Origin: an uncultured Oscillibacter sp.
GTDB lineage: Bacteria; Bacillota; Clostridia; Oscillospirales; Oscillospiraceae
Assembly (NCBI GenBank): GCA_946183715.1
Contig: CAMHDB010000140.1
Coordinates: 1-5,302, forward strand
DNA length: 5,302 nucleotides
Direction: 5' to 3'
The notes under the pieces are model-generated. The model was not told the DNA's origin, ran no database searches, and saw only the letters and a program-made list of their open reading frames with translations. A program made the position numbers and the translations under genes. The first letter of the stretch is position 1. Every line of letters begins with the position of its first letter. Positions 1 through 5,163 of this stretch are shown in pieces.

Positions 1-171
1 GGCGTGCAGGTCGCCGTAACGGGCGTGGTAGCCTACGCCCAGAATCCGGTCGTCCCTGACAATCACCGCCCCCACGACCGGATTGGGATTCGTGCGGCCC
101 CGCCCGTGTTCGGCGAGTTTGATGGCGAGGCGCATGTAACTGCGCGGCGCGTTGTGTTCGACTTCCGGCAT
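1..171 (-). CDS. ribD: RibD, riboflavin biosynthesis deaminase/reductase, N-terminal part
   Basis: Only the first 57 codons are in the window; the gene runs off the left edge. The family is a bifunctional cytosolic enzyme of riboflavin synthesis: an N-terminal zinc-dependent deaminase acts on the pyrimidine product of GTP cyclohydrolase II and a C-terminal domain reduces its ribosyl side chain. The visible part carries the hallmark deaminase start, MRLAIKLAEHGRGRTNPNP (residues 13-31), then VVGAVIV and GYHARYGDLHA, ending just inside the HAE zinc/catalytic motif (His56, Ala57, the Glu expected next). The ATG at 171 is chosen because GGGAGGG lies nine bases upstream (181-187). Met13 is a possible but less well placed alternative. 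Whether the reductase domain is present cannot be seen. Upstream lie a promoter, a short leader and an intrinsic terminator, which suggests control by attenuation. Identification is strong from the family motifs. Confidence -1.
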   Translation of the reverse strand, partial: MPEVEHNAPRSYMRLAIKLAEHGRGRTNPNPVVGAVIVRDDRILGVGYHARYGDLHA

Positions 172-192
172 AGTAATCAACCCTCCCGAATC

Positions 193-220
193 AAAAAGCC
201 CTGAACTGGCGTTCAGGGCT
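193..220 (-). terminator. Intrinsic terminator (attenuator) in the ribD leader
   Basis: On the minus strand a perfect 10-bp stem, AGCCCTGAAC with GTTCAGGGCT, closes a four-base GCCA loop and is followed at once by five T. It lies after the ribD promoter and before the ribD ribosome binding site, so it would stop ribD transcription unless an upstream structure prevents it. This is the classic position of a riboswitch-controlled attenuator. The hairpin is seen directly; its regulation is inferred. Confidence -1.
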
Positions 221-289
221 GACAGCATACCTTCTCTTCCGGACTGTGATGGCCGGCCCGCGCGGCAATTTATACTCTGCCAGTATACT
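219..289 (-). promoter_or_regulatory. Short FMN-riboswitch-like leader of ribD, possibly relict
   Basis: Read on the minus strand, this stretch contains CAGTCCGGAAGAGAAGG (246-230), close to the conserved 3' end of FMN riboswitches (AGTCCGGATGGGAGAAGG), preceded by GCCGGC. Its 5' part, GGCAGAGTATAAATTGCCG, resembles the family's 5' element (GGCAGGGTGAAATTCCCG). AGTATACT (289-282) can pair fully with GGTATGCT (231-224), where helix P1 would sit, and CTGGCAG (283-277) can pair with CTGTCAG (225-219). The whole element is only about 70 nt, whereas FMN aptamers are well over 100 nt, so helices P3 to P5 are missing. In addition, the 5' P1 strand coincides with the -10 box, so a transcript starting near 275 would lack it. 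It may be a decayed riboswitch, a rearranged one or a different sensor. The resemblance is judged by eye against remembered consensus. Confidence -1.
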
Positions 290-310
290 ATAGCGTTTTC
301 GGCTTGTCAA
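282..310 (-). promoter_or_regulatory. Probable sigma-A promoter of ribD
   Basis: On the minus strand TTGACA (310-305) and TATACT (287-282) are separated by exactly 17 bases. The -35 is a perfect consensus match and the -10 matches at five of six positions. Transcription would start near 275, giving a leader of roughly 100 nt before the ribD start codon. The -10 box overlaps the 5' strand of the possible P1 helix described for the leader, which is odd if that helix is functional. Confidence -1.
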
Positions 311-343
311 CAAATTTTTCCGGCGCGCGGCAGACGCAGCCGG

Positions 344-383
344 ACAACAAATCCCGTCCGCCTCACGCGAGGCCGGCGGGATT
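344..383 (-). terminator. Probable intrinsic terminator of the untranslated RNA
   Basis: On the minus strand two 15-base arms (383-369 and 364-350) pair around a GCGT loop with two internal mismatches (G-G and C-A). The outer AATCCCG/CGGGATT and the inner CCTC/GAGG parts are perfect. The stem is followed by TTTGTTGT, a moderate T tract. It ends the transcription unit that starts near 498 and lies about 35 bases before the ribD promoter, so it would insulate ribD from the upstream unit. Confidence -1.
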
Positions 384-498
384 GCGTTGTACAGCCATAA
401 CAGCATTACGCCCAGTTCGTGTTAGTCCCTTGCGCAATTCCGGCAGACGGTAGAGACCCCTCGTAGGGAAGGTAAGTCGGGCGCCGGACTGCCGGGAC
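344..498 (-). ncRNA. Candidate structured small RNA, family not identified
   Basis: A strong promoter (505-535) and a terminator (344-383) frame about 155 nt on the minus strand with no convincing coding sequence and no well-placed ribosome binding site. The RNA can form clear helices: CCGGCAG (495-489) with CTGCCGG (447-441), enclosing a small CCC-TACGA-GGG hairpin, and GUCCC at the 5' end could alternatively pair with the later GGGAC. A second block carries GCGTAATGC and ACAACGC, which can pair weakly through GCGT/ACGC. I considered 6S RNA (the size and lone promoter fit), SRP RNA and known riboswitch classes, but could not match conserved motifs with certainty. A small regulatory RNA or a terminated leader are both possible. 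Ends are inferred from promoter and terminator positions. Confidence -1.
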
Positions 499-504
499 GC
501 CGTC

Positions 505-535
505 ATTATACCGGACATCCGCGCGCGCCTGTCAA
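505..535 (-). promoter_or_regulatory. Strong promoter for the untranslated RNA
   Basis: On the minus strand a perfect TTGACA (535-530) and a perfect TATAAT (510-505) are separated by 19 bases, slightly longer than the 17-18 optimum. The start point would be near 498. The spacer holds an alternating GCGCGCGC run, and a TTTGCGCAAA palindrome (540-549) sits just upstream of the -35. Two perfect hexamers with no gene following directly are the main reason to propose an RNA gene here. Confidence -1.
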
Positions 536-554
536 GCCGTTTGCGCAAAGTACG

Positions 555-582
555 CCGTCTCCCGGCCGTGCGGGGGAGACGG
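555..582. repeat. 9-bp inverted repeat between the rpsI terminator and the RNA promoter
   Basis: CCGTCTCCC (555-563) and GGGAGACGG (574-582) form a perfect 9-bp stem with a 10-base loop. Neither strand has a T run directly after it, so it is not a standard intrinsic terminator. It may be a backup 3' structure of the rpsI message or a protein-binding site. Its role is unknown. Confidence -1.
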
Positions 583-616
583 AAAACCGGGCACTTTCCC
601 GTCGGTCGAAATGAAG

Positions 617-648
617 AAAAACTCCCCGAAACCGGACGGAATCGGGGA
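617..648 (-). terminator. Intrinsic terminator of the rplM-rpsI operon
   Basis: On the minus strand TCCCCGA (648-642) pairs with TCGGGGA (629-623) across a 12-base loop, followed after one G by five T. It begins 14 bases after the rpsI stop codon, where the end of the ribosomal protein operon is expected. Confidence -1.
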
Positions 649-662
649 AAAGATGCGTAATT

Positions 663-1067
663 TCAGCGCTTGGAGAACTGGGGAGCGCGGCGGGCGGCTT
701 TGAGGCCGTACTTCTTGCGCTCTTTCATTCTGGGGTCGCGGGTGAGCAGGCCGGCGCGCTTGAGAATAGGTCGGTTGTCCTCGCTGGCGAGGAGCAGGGC
801 GCGGGAAATGCCGTGGCGGAGTGCCCCGGCCTGTCCGGCGACGCCGCCGCCCGTGACCGTGGCGACGATGTCGACGCGCCCGGTATTCCCAGTGAGTTCC
901 AGCGGCTGGCGGACGACCATTTTCAGCGTGTCGAGGCCGAAATACTCGTCGATGTCGCGCCCGTTGACGGTAATCGCGCCGGAGCCGCCCGGGAAGAGGT
1001 GTACCCGCGCCACGGAGGATTTCCGGCGGCCCGTGCCGTAGAGATAGGGCTTCTTAGACTGGTACAT
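663..1067 (-). CDS. rpsI: 30S ribosomal protein S9
   Basis: This encodes 134 residues (the family is usually about 130). S9 binds 16S rRNA in the head of the small subunit and its C-terminal tail reaches toward P-site tRNA. The protein shows the family features in order: [13 protein letters not shown] near residues 10-22, [31 protein letters not shown] in the middle, and the basic C-terminus [19 protein letters not shown] followed by PQFSKR, which is the conserved end of S9. The ATG at 1067 has GGAGGA seven bases upstream (1080-1075). It follows rplM by only 13 bases, so the two are co-transcribed from the promoter upstream of rplM, and an intrinsic terminator follows. No abnormal feature is seen. 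Confidence -1.
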   Translation of the reverse strand: MYQSKKPYLYGTGRRKSSVARVHLFPGGSGAITVNGRDIDEYFGLDTLKMVVRQPLELTGNTGRVDIVATVTGGGVAGQAGALRHGISRALLLASEDNRPILKRAGLLTRDPRMKERKKYGLKAARRAPQFSKR

Positions 1068-1080
1068 AGTGCAATCCTCC

Positions 1081-1506
1081 TCAATTCAGCGGGATGGGCT
1101 TCTGGGCCTGCTGCTGGTGGTTCTCGTCGGCGTAGATGTGCAGGCGCTTCAGGGAATCTTTGCTCAGGGTATTGCGGGGCATCATGCCGCGCACGGCCAC
1201 GCGCATGGCGAGTTCGGGCTTCTCCCGCATGAGAATCCGGTAGGGGGTCTCCTTGAGGCCGCCGACCCAGCCGGAGTGCGTGCGGTAGAATTTCTGCTGT
1301 GCCTTCTTGCCCGTCAGCACGGCCTTCGACGCGTTAATGATAACAACGTAGTCGCCGCAGTCGGCGTGCGGGGTGTAAGTGGGCTTGCCCTTGCCGCGCA
1401 GAAGGTCGGCGGCACGCACGGCGGTTTTGCCGAGCGGCTGGCCGGCGGCGTCAAGGATGTACCACTTGCGCTCGATGTTGGCTTTGTTGGCCATGAAAGT
1501 GGACAT
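1081..1506 (-). CDS. rplM: 50S ribosomal protein L13
   Basis: This encodes 141 residues, the normal length for L13, an early-assembling 23S rRNA-binding protein of the large subunit. Family features are plain: MSTFMA at the start, [17 protein letters not shown] (residues 13-29), the signature [40 protein letters not shown], and [22 protein letters not shown] near the C-terminus. The ATG at 1506 is supported by GGAGG eight bases upstream (1519-1515). The internal Met5 has no comparable site, and bacterial L13 proteins usually start with this extra M-x-T-F segment. It is the first gene of a two-gene operon with rpsI, the standard arrangement across bacteria. A near-consensus promoter lies about 60 bases upstream of the start codon. 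Confidence -1.
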   Translation of the reverse strand: MSTFMANKANIERKWYILDAAGQPLGKTAVRAADLLRGKGKPTYTPHADCGDYVVIINASKAVLTGKKAQQKFYRTHSGWVGGLKETPYRILMREKPELAMRVAVRGMMPRNTLSKDSLKRLHIYADENHQQQAQKPIPLN

Positions 1507-1565
1507 TGCGTTTTCCTCCGATATGATGGATTTCGCTTTACAAATCGCGGGTTGCGGACTATAAT
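1507..1565 (-). promoter_or_regulatory. Short 5' leader of rplM with a small hairpin
   Basis: The predicted untranslated leader is about 58 nt. It contains GATTT (1546-1542) pairing with AAATC (1533-1529) over an eight-base loop, an alternative CGC/GCG pairing, and the GGAGG ribosome binding site at its end. L13 operons of Firmicutes are known to carry autoregulatory leaders, but I cannot match this one to that family with confidence. The structure is weak. Confidence -1.
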
Positions 1566-1571
1566 ACGTTA

Positions 1572-1601
1572 GTTATACCACGCCGCCGGAGGATTTGTCA
1601 A
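1572..1601 (-). promoter_or_regulatory. Promoter of the rplM-rpsI operon
   Basis: On the minus strand a perfect TTGACA (1601-1596) and TATAAC (1577-1572) are 18 bases apart, placing the start near 1565. Strength and position fit a housekeeping ribosomal operon. Confidence -1.
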
Positions 1602-1620
1602 CAGGAATTTCGCGCCGCAT

Positions 1621-1672
1621 CCGGAATCCTCTCGAATACTCCGCTTTTCGCCGGATTCCTCGTGATTCCTCG
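1621..1672. repeat. Cluster of short GGATTCC-type repeats
   Basis: GATTCCTCG occurs twice in tandem (1654-1662 and 1664-1672, ten-base period), and GGAATCC (1623-1629 on the plus strand, counting from CCGGAATCC at 1621) is inverted relative to GGATTCC at 1653-1659. The block lies just upstream of the rplM promoter and after the antitoxin remnant. It may be only decayed sequence. No protein or known element is recognised here. Confidence -1.
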
Positions 1673-1716
1673 ATTCGCAATTCAAAAATCAAGACCGCGG
1701 CAGGGAAATCCGGCAC

Positions 1717-1844
1717 TGTCAGGCGCAGGTTTTAGGGGATGCCGGAATCCATCGCCATTGCCTTGAAATAGTCCACCGTGTCGGCGTTCAGGTTGAGCGC
1801 ATATTTCGCGTGGGGTTCTCGCTAAAGTCGTATTCGTCTCCCAT
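1717..1844 (-). pseudogene. Broken BrnA/CopG-like antitoxin remnant
   Basis: From the ATG at 1844, preceded by AAGGTG five bases upstream, the frame reads MGDEYDFSENP and then breaks. In the next frame the sequence continues as AKYALNLNADTVDYFKAMAM and DSGIP before a TAA (1734-1732), after which NLRLT follows in the same frame. Together these match the pattern of small ribbon-helix-helix antitoxins of the BrnA type, which read EYDFS...NPYAKK...I.LD.DTIEYFK..AEE.GIPYQ.LINLYL. Restoring one T between 1812 and 1811 turns CCC-ACGCG into CCC-TAC-GCG and rejoins the first two parts as NPYAKYA. The stop appears where about four codons (YQxLI) are missing. No BrnT-like toxin is visible next to it. 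It is therefore an orphan remnant, unless the missing base is a sequencing error; the internal deletion would remain. Confidence -1.
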
Positions 1845-1856
1845 ACTATCACCTTA

Positions 1857-1879
1857 AAGAATCGCCGTGCGTTTCGGCG
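1857..1879 (-). terminator. Weak possible terminator after bofA
   Basis: On the minus strand CGCCG (1879-1875) pairs with CGGCG (1867-1863) over a seven-base loop, followed by ATTCTTT. It lies about 40 bases past the bofA stop and before the antitoxin remnant. The stem is short and the T tract is interrupted, so this is tentative. Confidence -1.
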
Positions 1880-1916
1880 GCGCGGTTTTGTGGAATTTTT
1901 TCAGGGGTAAGTACGC

Positions 1917-2162
1917 TCAGAGAATCCAGTGCAGAAGGATGAGCAGAATCAGCCCCGGCAGGCCGAAAAGGCCCACAATCAGCGCGTTGAGGAGGTTGAG
2001 CCCCAGCGATATCCCCGGGAGCATATTCACCAGCCACAGCGCGAGCAGGCCGAGGGCGGCGTTGACGGCCAGTTTCACGGCCAGACGCAGGGGGGCCATA
2101 AGAAGCCGCGCCAGTGCCACCACCAAAAACACGATAATCAGGACGCCGATAAGTTCATTCAT
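1917..2162 (-). CDS. bofA: BofA-family membrane protein (pro-sigma-K processing inhibitor family)
   Basis: This encodes 81 residues, almost entirely hydrophobic, with membrane segments around residues 4-22, 30-47 and 56-80. In Bacillus subtilis BofA (87 residues) holds the intramembrane protease SpoIVFB inactive together with SpoIVFA, delaying pro-sigma-K cleavage in the mother cell. The match rests on the pattern VNMLPG (46-50 region) followed by LGLNLLNALIVGLFGLPG, which parallels the B. subtilis VNMFGG...INLVTTAISGILGIPG. Asn46 and Asn56 line up with asparagines I recall as important for inhibition. ATG 2162 is chosen because GGAGGG lies seven bases upstream (2175-2170); an in-frame TTG at 2177 would begin inside that site. 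Many clostridia carry BofA-like genes without the full SpoIVFB checkpoint, so the actual target here is uncertain. It diverges from tadA. Confidence -1.
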   Translation of the reverse strand: MNELIGVLIIVFLVVALARLLMAPLRLAVKLAVNAALGLLALWLVNMLPGISLGLNLLNALIVGLFGLPGLILLILLHWIL

Positions 2163-2188
2163 GCCGTTTCCCTCCAATCTTATGGCGT

Positions 2189-2211
2189 TCCGGTCTTTCC
2201 AAAAGTCCGGA
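2189..2211 (-). promoter_or_regulatory. Hairpin in the bofA 5' leader
   Basis: In the bofA transcript TCCGG-A-CTTT and AAAG-A-CCGGA form two stacked helices (5 and 4 bp) separated by an A-A mismatch, with a three-base TGG loop. It sits between the predicted promoter and the ribosome binding site and leaves that site free. A role in message stability is possible, but there is no evidence of a ligand or protein. Confidence -1.
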
Positions 2212-2226
2212 CACTGCCGACATTAC

Positions 2227-2255
2227 AGTATAGCGGAAACACCCCCGTTTGTACA
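2227..2255 (-). promoter_or_regulatory. Likely bofA promoter
   Basis: On the minus strand TGTACA (2255-2250, four of six -35 matches) and TATACT (2232-2227, five of six -10 matches) are exactly 17 bases apart. The start would be near 2220, giving a leader of about 58 nt. It looks like a vegetative sigma-A-type promoter; I see no sporulation-sigma pattern. Confidence -1.
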
Positions 2256-2261
2256 GGGGGT
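2241..2261. repeat. Inverted repeat in the bofA-tadA divergent region
   Basis: ACCCCC (2241-2246) and GGGGGT (2256-2261) flank a nine-base centre that contains the palindrome TGTACA, which is also the proposed bofA -35. A plus-strand TTGTAC (2249-2254) with TAAGAT (2270-2275) at 15-base spacing is a weak candidate tadA promoter sharing these bases. The symmetry could be an operator acting on both genes. No binding protein is known. Confidence -1.
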
Positions 2262-2310
2262 TCTCCTGATAAGATAGGACAGCGCGCGCGTTTTTATGCG
2301 GGGGTGGCGT

Positions 2311-2835
2311 ATGGAGTACATGCGGGAGGCGCTGAAACTTGCCGCCGAGGCCGCCGAGGCCGGGGAAGTCCCGGTGGGGTGCGTGGTCGTGCATGGCGGG
2401 AAAATCGTCGGGCGCGGGCGCAACCGCCGCGAGGCGTCGCGGAGAACCGACGCCCACGCCGAACTGGAGGCTATCGCGCAGGCCAACGCCGTACTGGGTA
2501 CGTGGCGCTTGGACGAGTGCGACTTATACGTGACGCTGGAGCCGTGCCCGATGTGCGCGGGGGCGATTCTCAACGGGCGCTTCCGGCGCGTCTGCTTCGG
2601 CGCGCGCGACCGCGCTATGGGCGCGTGCGGCGGGGTGTTCAACCTCTTTATGGAGGATTTCCCGAATAAAACGGCCCTGCGGGGGGGTATCATGGAGGAG
2701 GAATGCCGGGGCATGCTGTCGGCGTTCTTCTCGAACCTGCGGGGCGCCGAAAATTTACGTTCCGTTCATGACACGGGCGGCGATATCCGCTATGATAGCG
2801 GAGTACCCCACGGAGCGGACACGCGGAAGGAGTGA
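2311..2835 (+). CDS. tadA: tRNA-specific adenosine deaminase TadA
   Basis: This encodes 174 residues. TadA converts the wobble adenosine A34 of tRNA-Arg(ACG) to inosine in the cytoplasm and is usually essential. The zinc site is intact: His49 and catalytic Glu51 in HAE, Cys79 and Cys82 in PCPMCAG. GEVPVGCVVV, GRGRNRRE, the LDECDLYVTLEPC strand and the FGARDRAMGACGG segment are typical. The ATG at 2311 (MEYMREALKLA) agrees with family starts and has GGGGGTGG just upstream. An in-frame ATG at 2296 has no close ribosome binding site. The last 25 or so residues (after AFFSNLR) go beyond the usual end of the family and overlap a promoter for the next gene, so the tail may simply be read-through to the first stop. 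The stop overlaps the ribosome binding region of the penicillin-binding gene. Confidence -1.
   Translation: MEYMREALKLAAEAAEAGEVPVGCVVVHGGKIVGRGRNRREASRRTDAHAELEAIAQANAVLGTWRLDECDLYVTLEPCPMCAGAILNGRFRRVCFGARDRAMGACGGVFNLFMEDFPNKTALRGGIMEEECRGMLSAFFSNLRGAENLRSVHDTGGDIRYDSGVPHGADTRKE
2768..2796 (+). promoter_or_regulatory. Internal promoter for the penicillin-binding gene
   Basis: ATGACA (2768-2773) and TATGAT (2791-2796), each five of six matches to consensus, are separated by exactly 17 bases and lie inside the C-terminal codons of tadA. A start near 2803 would give a leader of about 35 nt to the ATG at 2838. The -10 box lies within a perfect inverted repeat, TCCGCTA-TGA-TAGCGGA (2786-2802), which could be an operator or a 5' hairpin. 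This would let the cell-wall gene be transcribed apart from tadA. Confidence -1.
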
Positions 2836-2837
2836 CC

Positions 2838-5144
2838 ATGAAACGTAAGAAATGCAGTTTTTTGCGACGCGTTTTTCAGGTATTTCTATTTCTGGTGGCG
2901 CTGGCGACGGTCAGCGCGACGGTATTCGTATTCTGGGCCGTCGTGACAAGTCCGCAACTGGACTTGAAGAAAGTAGCCCCCCAGCGCTACCGCACCACCA
3001 TGCTCGACGCCGACGGAAACGTCATGCGCTATCTCGCCGGGGAGGAGGCCAACCGCGTCTACGTGCCGATTCAACAGATTCCGAAAACCGTGCGGGAGGC
3101 CTTTGTCGCCATTGAGGACCAGCGGTTCTATCAGCACAACGGCGTCGACGTGCGCGGAATCGGGCGCGCGCTCGTCGAGGACTTGCGGAGCATGAGCTTC
3201 TCGCAGGGGGCCAGTACCCTCACGCAGCAGTTGATTAAAAACAACATGTTCGCCTCGGGCATGGAGGAGCGGACGCCCGTCGAAAAGCTGACGCGTAAAA
3301 TACAGGAGCAGTACCTCGCCATCGTCCTCGAGAGCATGAAGGACAAGGACTGGATTCTCGAAAACTACCTGAACACCATCGACTTGGGCGGGGTGTGGGG
3401 GGTGGAGGCGGCGTCGCTGAAGTATTTCGGGCGGCACGTATGGAGCCTGAGTACGGGGGAGGCCGCCGCAATCGCGGCGATTACGAAGAACCCCTCCCTC
3501 TACAACCCCCTCCGCCACGAGGAGGACAACGCGTTCCGGCGGAAGCTCGTGCTCCGCGAAATGCTCGAGCAGGGCTATTTGAGCCAAGCGGAGTACGAAG
3601 CCGCCGGCGCGGAGGACGTGTACGAGAAAATCCGCCGCGCGGCGGAGAGCGGGGAGCGTGTCGGGACGGTCTACAGCTGGTTCGAGGACGCCGTGCTGGA
3701 ATCCGTGCGGAACGACTTGGAGCAAGTCGGGCGCTATACCCCGGAGGAGTGCTGGGAGCTGATTTACAGCGGCGGCCTGACGATTCAGACCACGCAGGAC
3801 AGCCGCATACAGCGCGTGTGCGAGGAGAATATGGAACTTCTGCTCTCGGACGCGCAGTTTACCGTAGTCGTGATGAACCCGCGCACGGGGGCCGTCAGCG
3901 GGATTATCGGGGCTCGCGGGGAAAAGACCGTAAGCCGCGCCCTGAACCGCGCGGTTTCGTCTGTACGCCAGCCCGGCTCCACGCTGAAAGTCCTCGGCGC
4001 CTACGCCGAAGCCCTCGAACGAGGCACGATTACGCTCGGCAGCGTCTATAACGACCGCCCGACGAAGTACCAGACGGACGGGGGCACGGTCAAGAACTCC
4101 GACGGGCGCTACCGCGGGCGCATCACGATTCGGGAGGCCGTCGCGCATTCGGTGAATACGGTGGCCCTGCAATGCTTTCAGGACATCGGCCTCGACGCCG
4201 TGTGGGAGCGTTTAAAACTGTTCGGTTTCGCCCACCTCGACGACGAAGACCGCGTAGAGGCGTTAGCCCTCGGCGGCACCCACCACGGCGTGACGAATCT
4301 GGAACTGACCGCCGCTTACGCCTCCATCGCCAACGGCGGAATCTACACGGAGCCACACTTCTATACACGCGTCCTCGACCAAGACGGCGAAGTGCTGCTG
4401 CAGAAAATTCCGAAGAGCCGCCGCACCGTCAGCGAAAAGACCGCGTTTCTGCTGACATCCGCCATGGAAGACGTGCTCGCCTCGGGCACCGGACGCCGCG
4501 CCAGTTTCCCGGGGCAGGGCCTCGCGGGGAAGACGGGCACCACCACCGAACAGCGCGACTTGTGGTTCGTCGGCTACTCGCCCTACTACGTCTGCGGCGT
4601 CTGGAGCGGCTACGACGACAACAGCCCCCAAAGTGACAACGAGGCGCAAGCCCTGTGGCAGGAAGTCATGCGGGGCGTACACGCCAACCTGCCTACGGCG
4701 GTATTCGAGGCCCCGGACGGCATGGAGTACCGGACGATTTGCACGAAGTGCGGACAACTCGCCGTGCGCGGCCTCTGCGACAGTACCGTACAGGGCGACA
4801 AGACGCGCTTGGAGCTCTACCTGTCGGGGACGGCGCCGCAACGCGTCTGTGAGTGTCACACGCGGCGGAATGTCTGCCTTGACAGCGGCGGCCTCGCGAA
4901 CGGGTCATGTCCGCGCGTGGAATCGCGGGTGTTCCTGCGCGACGGCACCAGCGGCACGGACGACGAGACGGCGATTGCGCCGTCGTGGGCCTGTACGGCG
5001 CACGGCGTCTACTGGGACTGGGACTGGGAGGAAGTAAAGCCCGAACCGGAGCCGGAGCCCGAAGCGCCTCCCGACAATGGACTCGCGCCGTGGGTCGAGG
5101 AACTCTGGCGCGACTTCCGGCGGCATATCGGCTGGAACGACTGA
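2838..5144 (+). CDS. Class A penicillin-binding protein (PBP1A-type glycosyltransferase/transpeptidase)
   Basis: This encodes 768 residues of a membrane-anchored, bifunctional enzyme that polymerises lipid II and crosslinks peptidoglycan outside the cell. A basic N-terminus (MKRKK) and one membrane helix (about 11-36) are followed by the GT51 domain (about 60-235) with EDQRFYQHNG (catalytic Glu93), GASTLTQQLIKN (124-135), RKIQE (153-157) and KDWILENYLN. The transpeptidase domain (about 335-610) has all three motifs: STLK (nucleophile Ser381), SVN (438-440) and KTGT (565-568). The tail (about 630-768) holds eight cysteines, an EPEPEPE run (735-741) and an aromatic C-terminus. ATG 2838 is preferred because AAGGAG lies five bases upstream; an in-frame GTG at 2832 overlaps that site and the tadA stop. 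It is probably transcribed both with tadA and from an internal promoter, and with the exported repeat gene after it. Both catalytic activities look intact. Confidence -1.
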   Translation: MKRKKCSFLRRVFQVFLFLVALATVSATVFVFWAVVTSPQLDLKKVAPQRYRTTMLDADGNVMRYLAGEEANRVYVPIQQIPKTVREAFVAIEDQRFYQHNGVDVRGIGRALVEDLRSMSFSQGASTLTQQLIKNNMFASGMEERTPVEKLTRKIQEQYLAIVLESMKDKDWILENYLNTIDLGGVWGVEAASLKYFGRHVWSLSTGEAAAIAAITKNPSLYNPLRHEEDNAFRRKLVLREMLEQGYLSQAEYEAAGAEDVYEKIRRAAESGERVGTVYSWFEDAVLESVRNDLEQVGRYTPEECWELIYSGGLTIQTTQDSRIQRVCEENMELLLSDAQFTVVVMNPRTGAVSGIIGARGEKTVSRALNRAVSSVRQPGSTLKVLGAYAEALERGTITLGSVYNDRPTKYQTDGGTVKNSDGRYRGRITIREAVAHSVNTVALQCFQDIGLDAVWERLKLFGFAHLDDEDRVEALALGGTHHGVTNLELTAAYASIANGGIYTEPHFYTRVLDQDGEVLLQKIPKSRRTVSEKTAFLLTSAMEDVLASGTGRRASFPGQGLAGKTGTTTEQRDLWFVGYSPYYVCGVWSGYDDNSPQSDNEAQALWQEVMRGVHANLPTAVFEAPDGMEYRTICTKCGQLAVRGLCDSTVQGDKTRLELYLSGTAPQRVCECHTRRNVCLDSGGLANGSCPRVESRVFLRDGTSGTDDETAIAPSWACTAHGVYWDWDWEEVKPEPEPEPEAPPDNGLAPWVEELWRDFRRHIGWND

Positions 5145-5163
5145 AACAAGGGAGGGAACGAGT

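Noticed and set aside
434..482. Purine riboswitch
   Set aside because: TCTACC and GACTA occur in the right order, and the first lies next to CCC-TACGA-GGG, but the conserved loop sequences and the P2/P3 hairpins of the purine aptamer are absent. The bases fit a different fold.
1849..2037. A 62-codon minus-strand frame overlapping bofA
   Set aside because: It sits in another frame of bofA, has no ribosome binding site, and reads as proline/arginine-rich low-complexity translation.
2163..2177. TTG start for bofA five codons upstream
   Set aside because: It would begin inside the GGAGGG ribosome binding site that serves the ATG at 2162.
2832..2834. GTG start for the penicillin-binding protein
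   Set aside because: It overlaps the AAGGAG site. The ATG at 2838 is correctly spaced and gives the basic MKRKK start before the membrane helix.
1..2835. Functional linkage between ribD and tadA because both belong to the cytidine deaminase fold
   Set aside because: They are on opposite strands, separated by unrelated operons, and act in different pathways. The proximity appears to be coincidence.
2886..4172. A 428-codon open frame on the minus strand opposite the penicillin-binding gene
   Set aside because: It lies wholly antisense to a gene with complete GT51 and transpeptidase motifs. Long antisense frames are common in GC-rich coding DNA. Its translation shows no recognisable domain.
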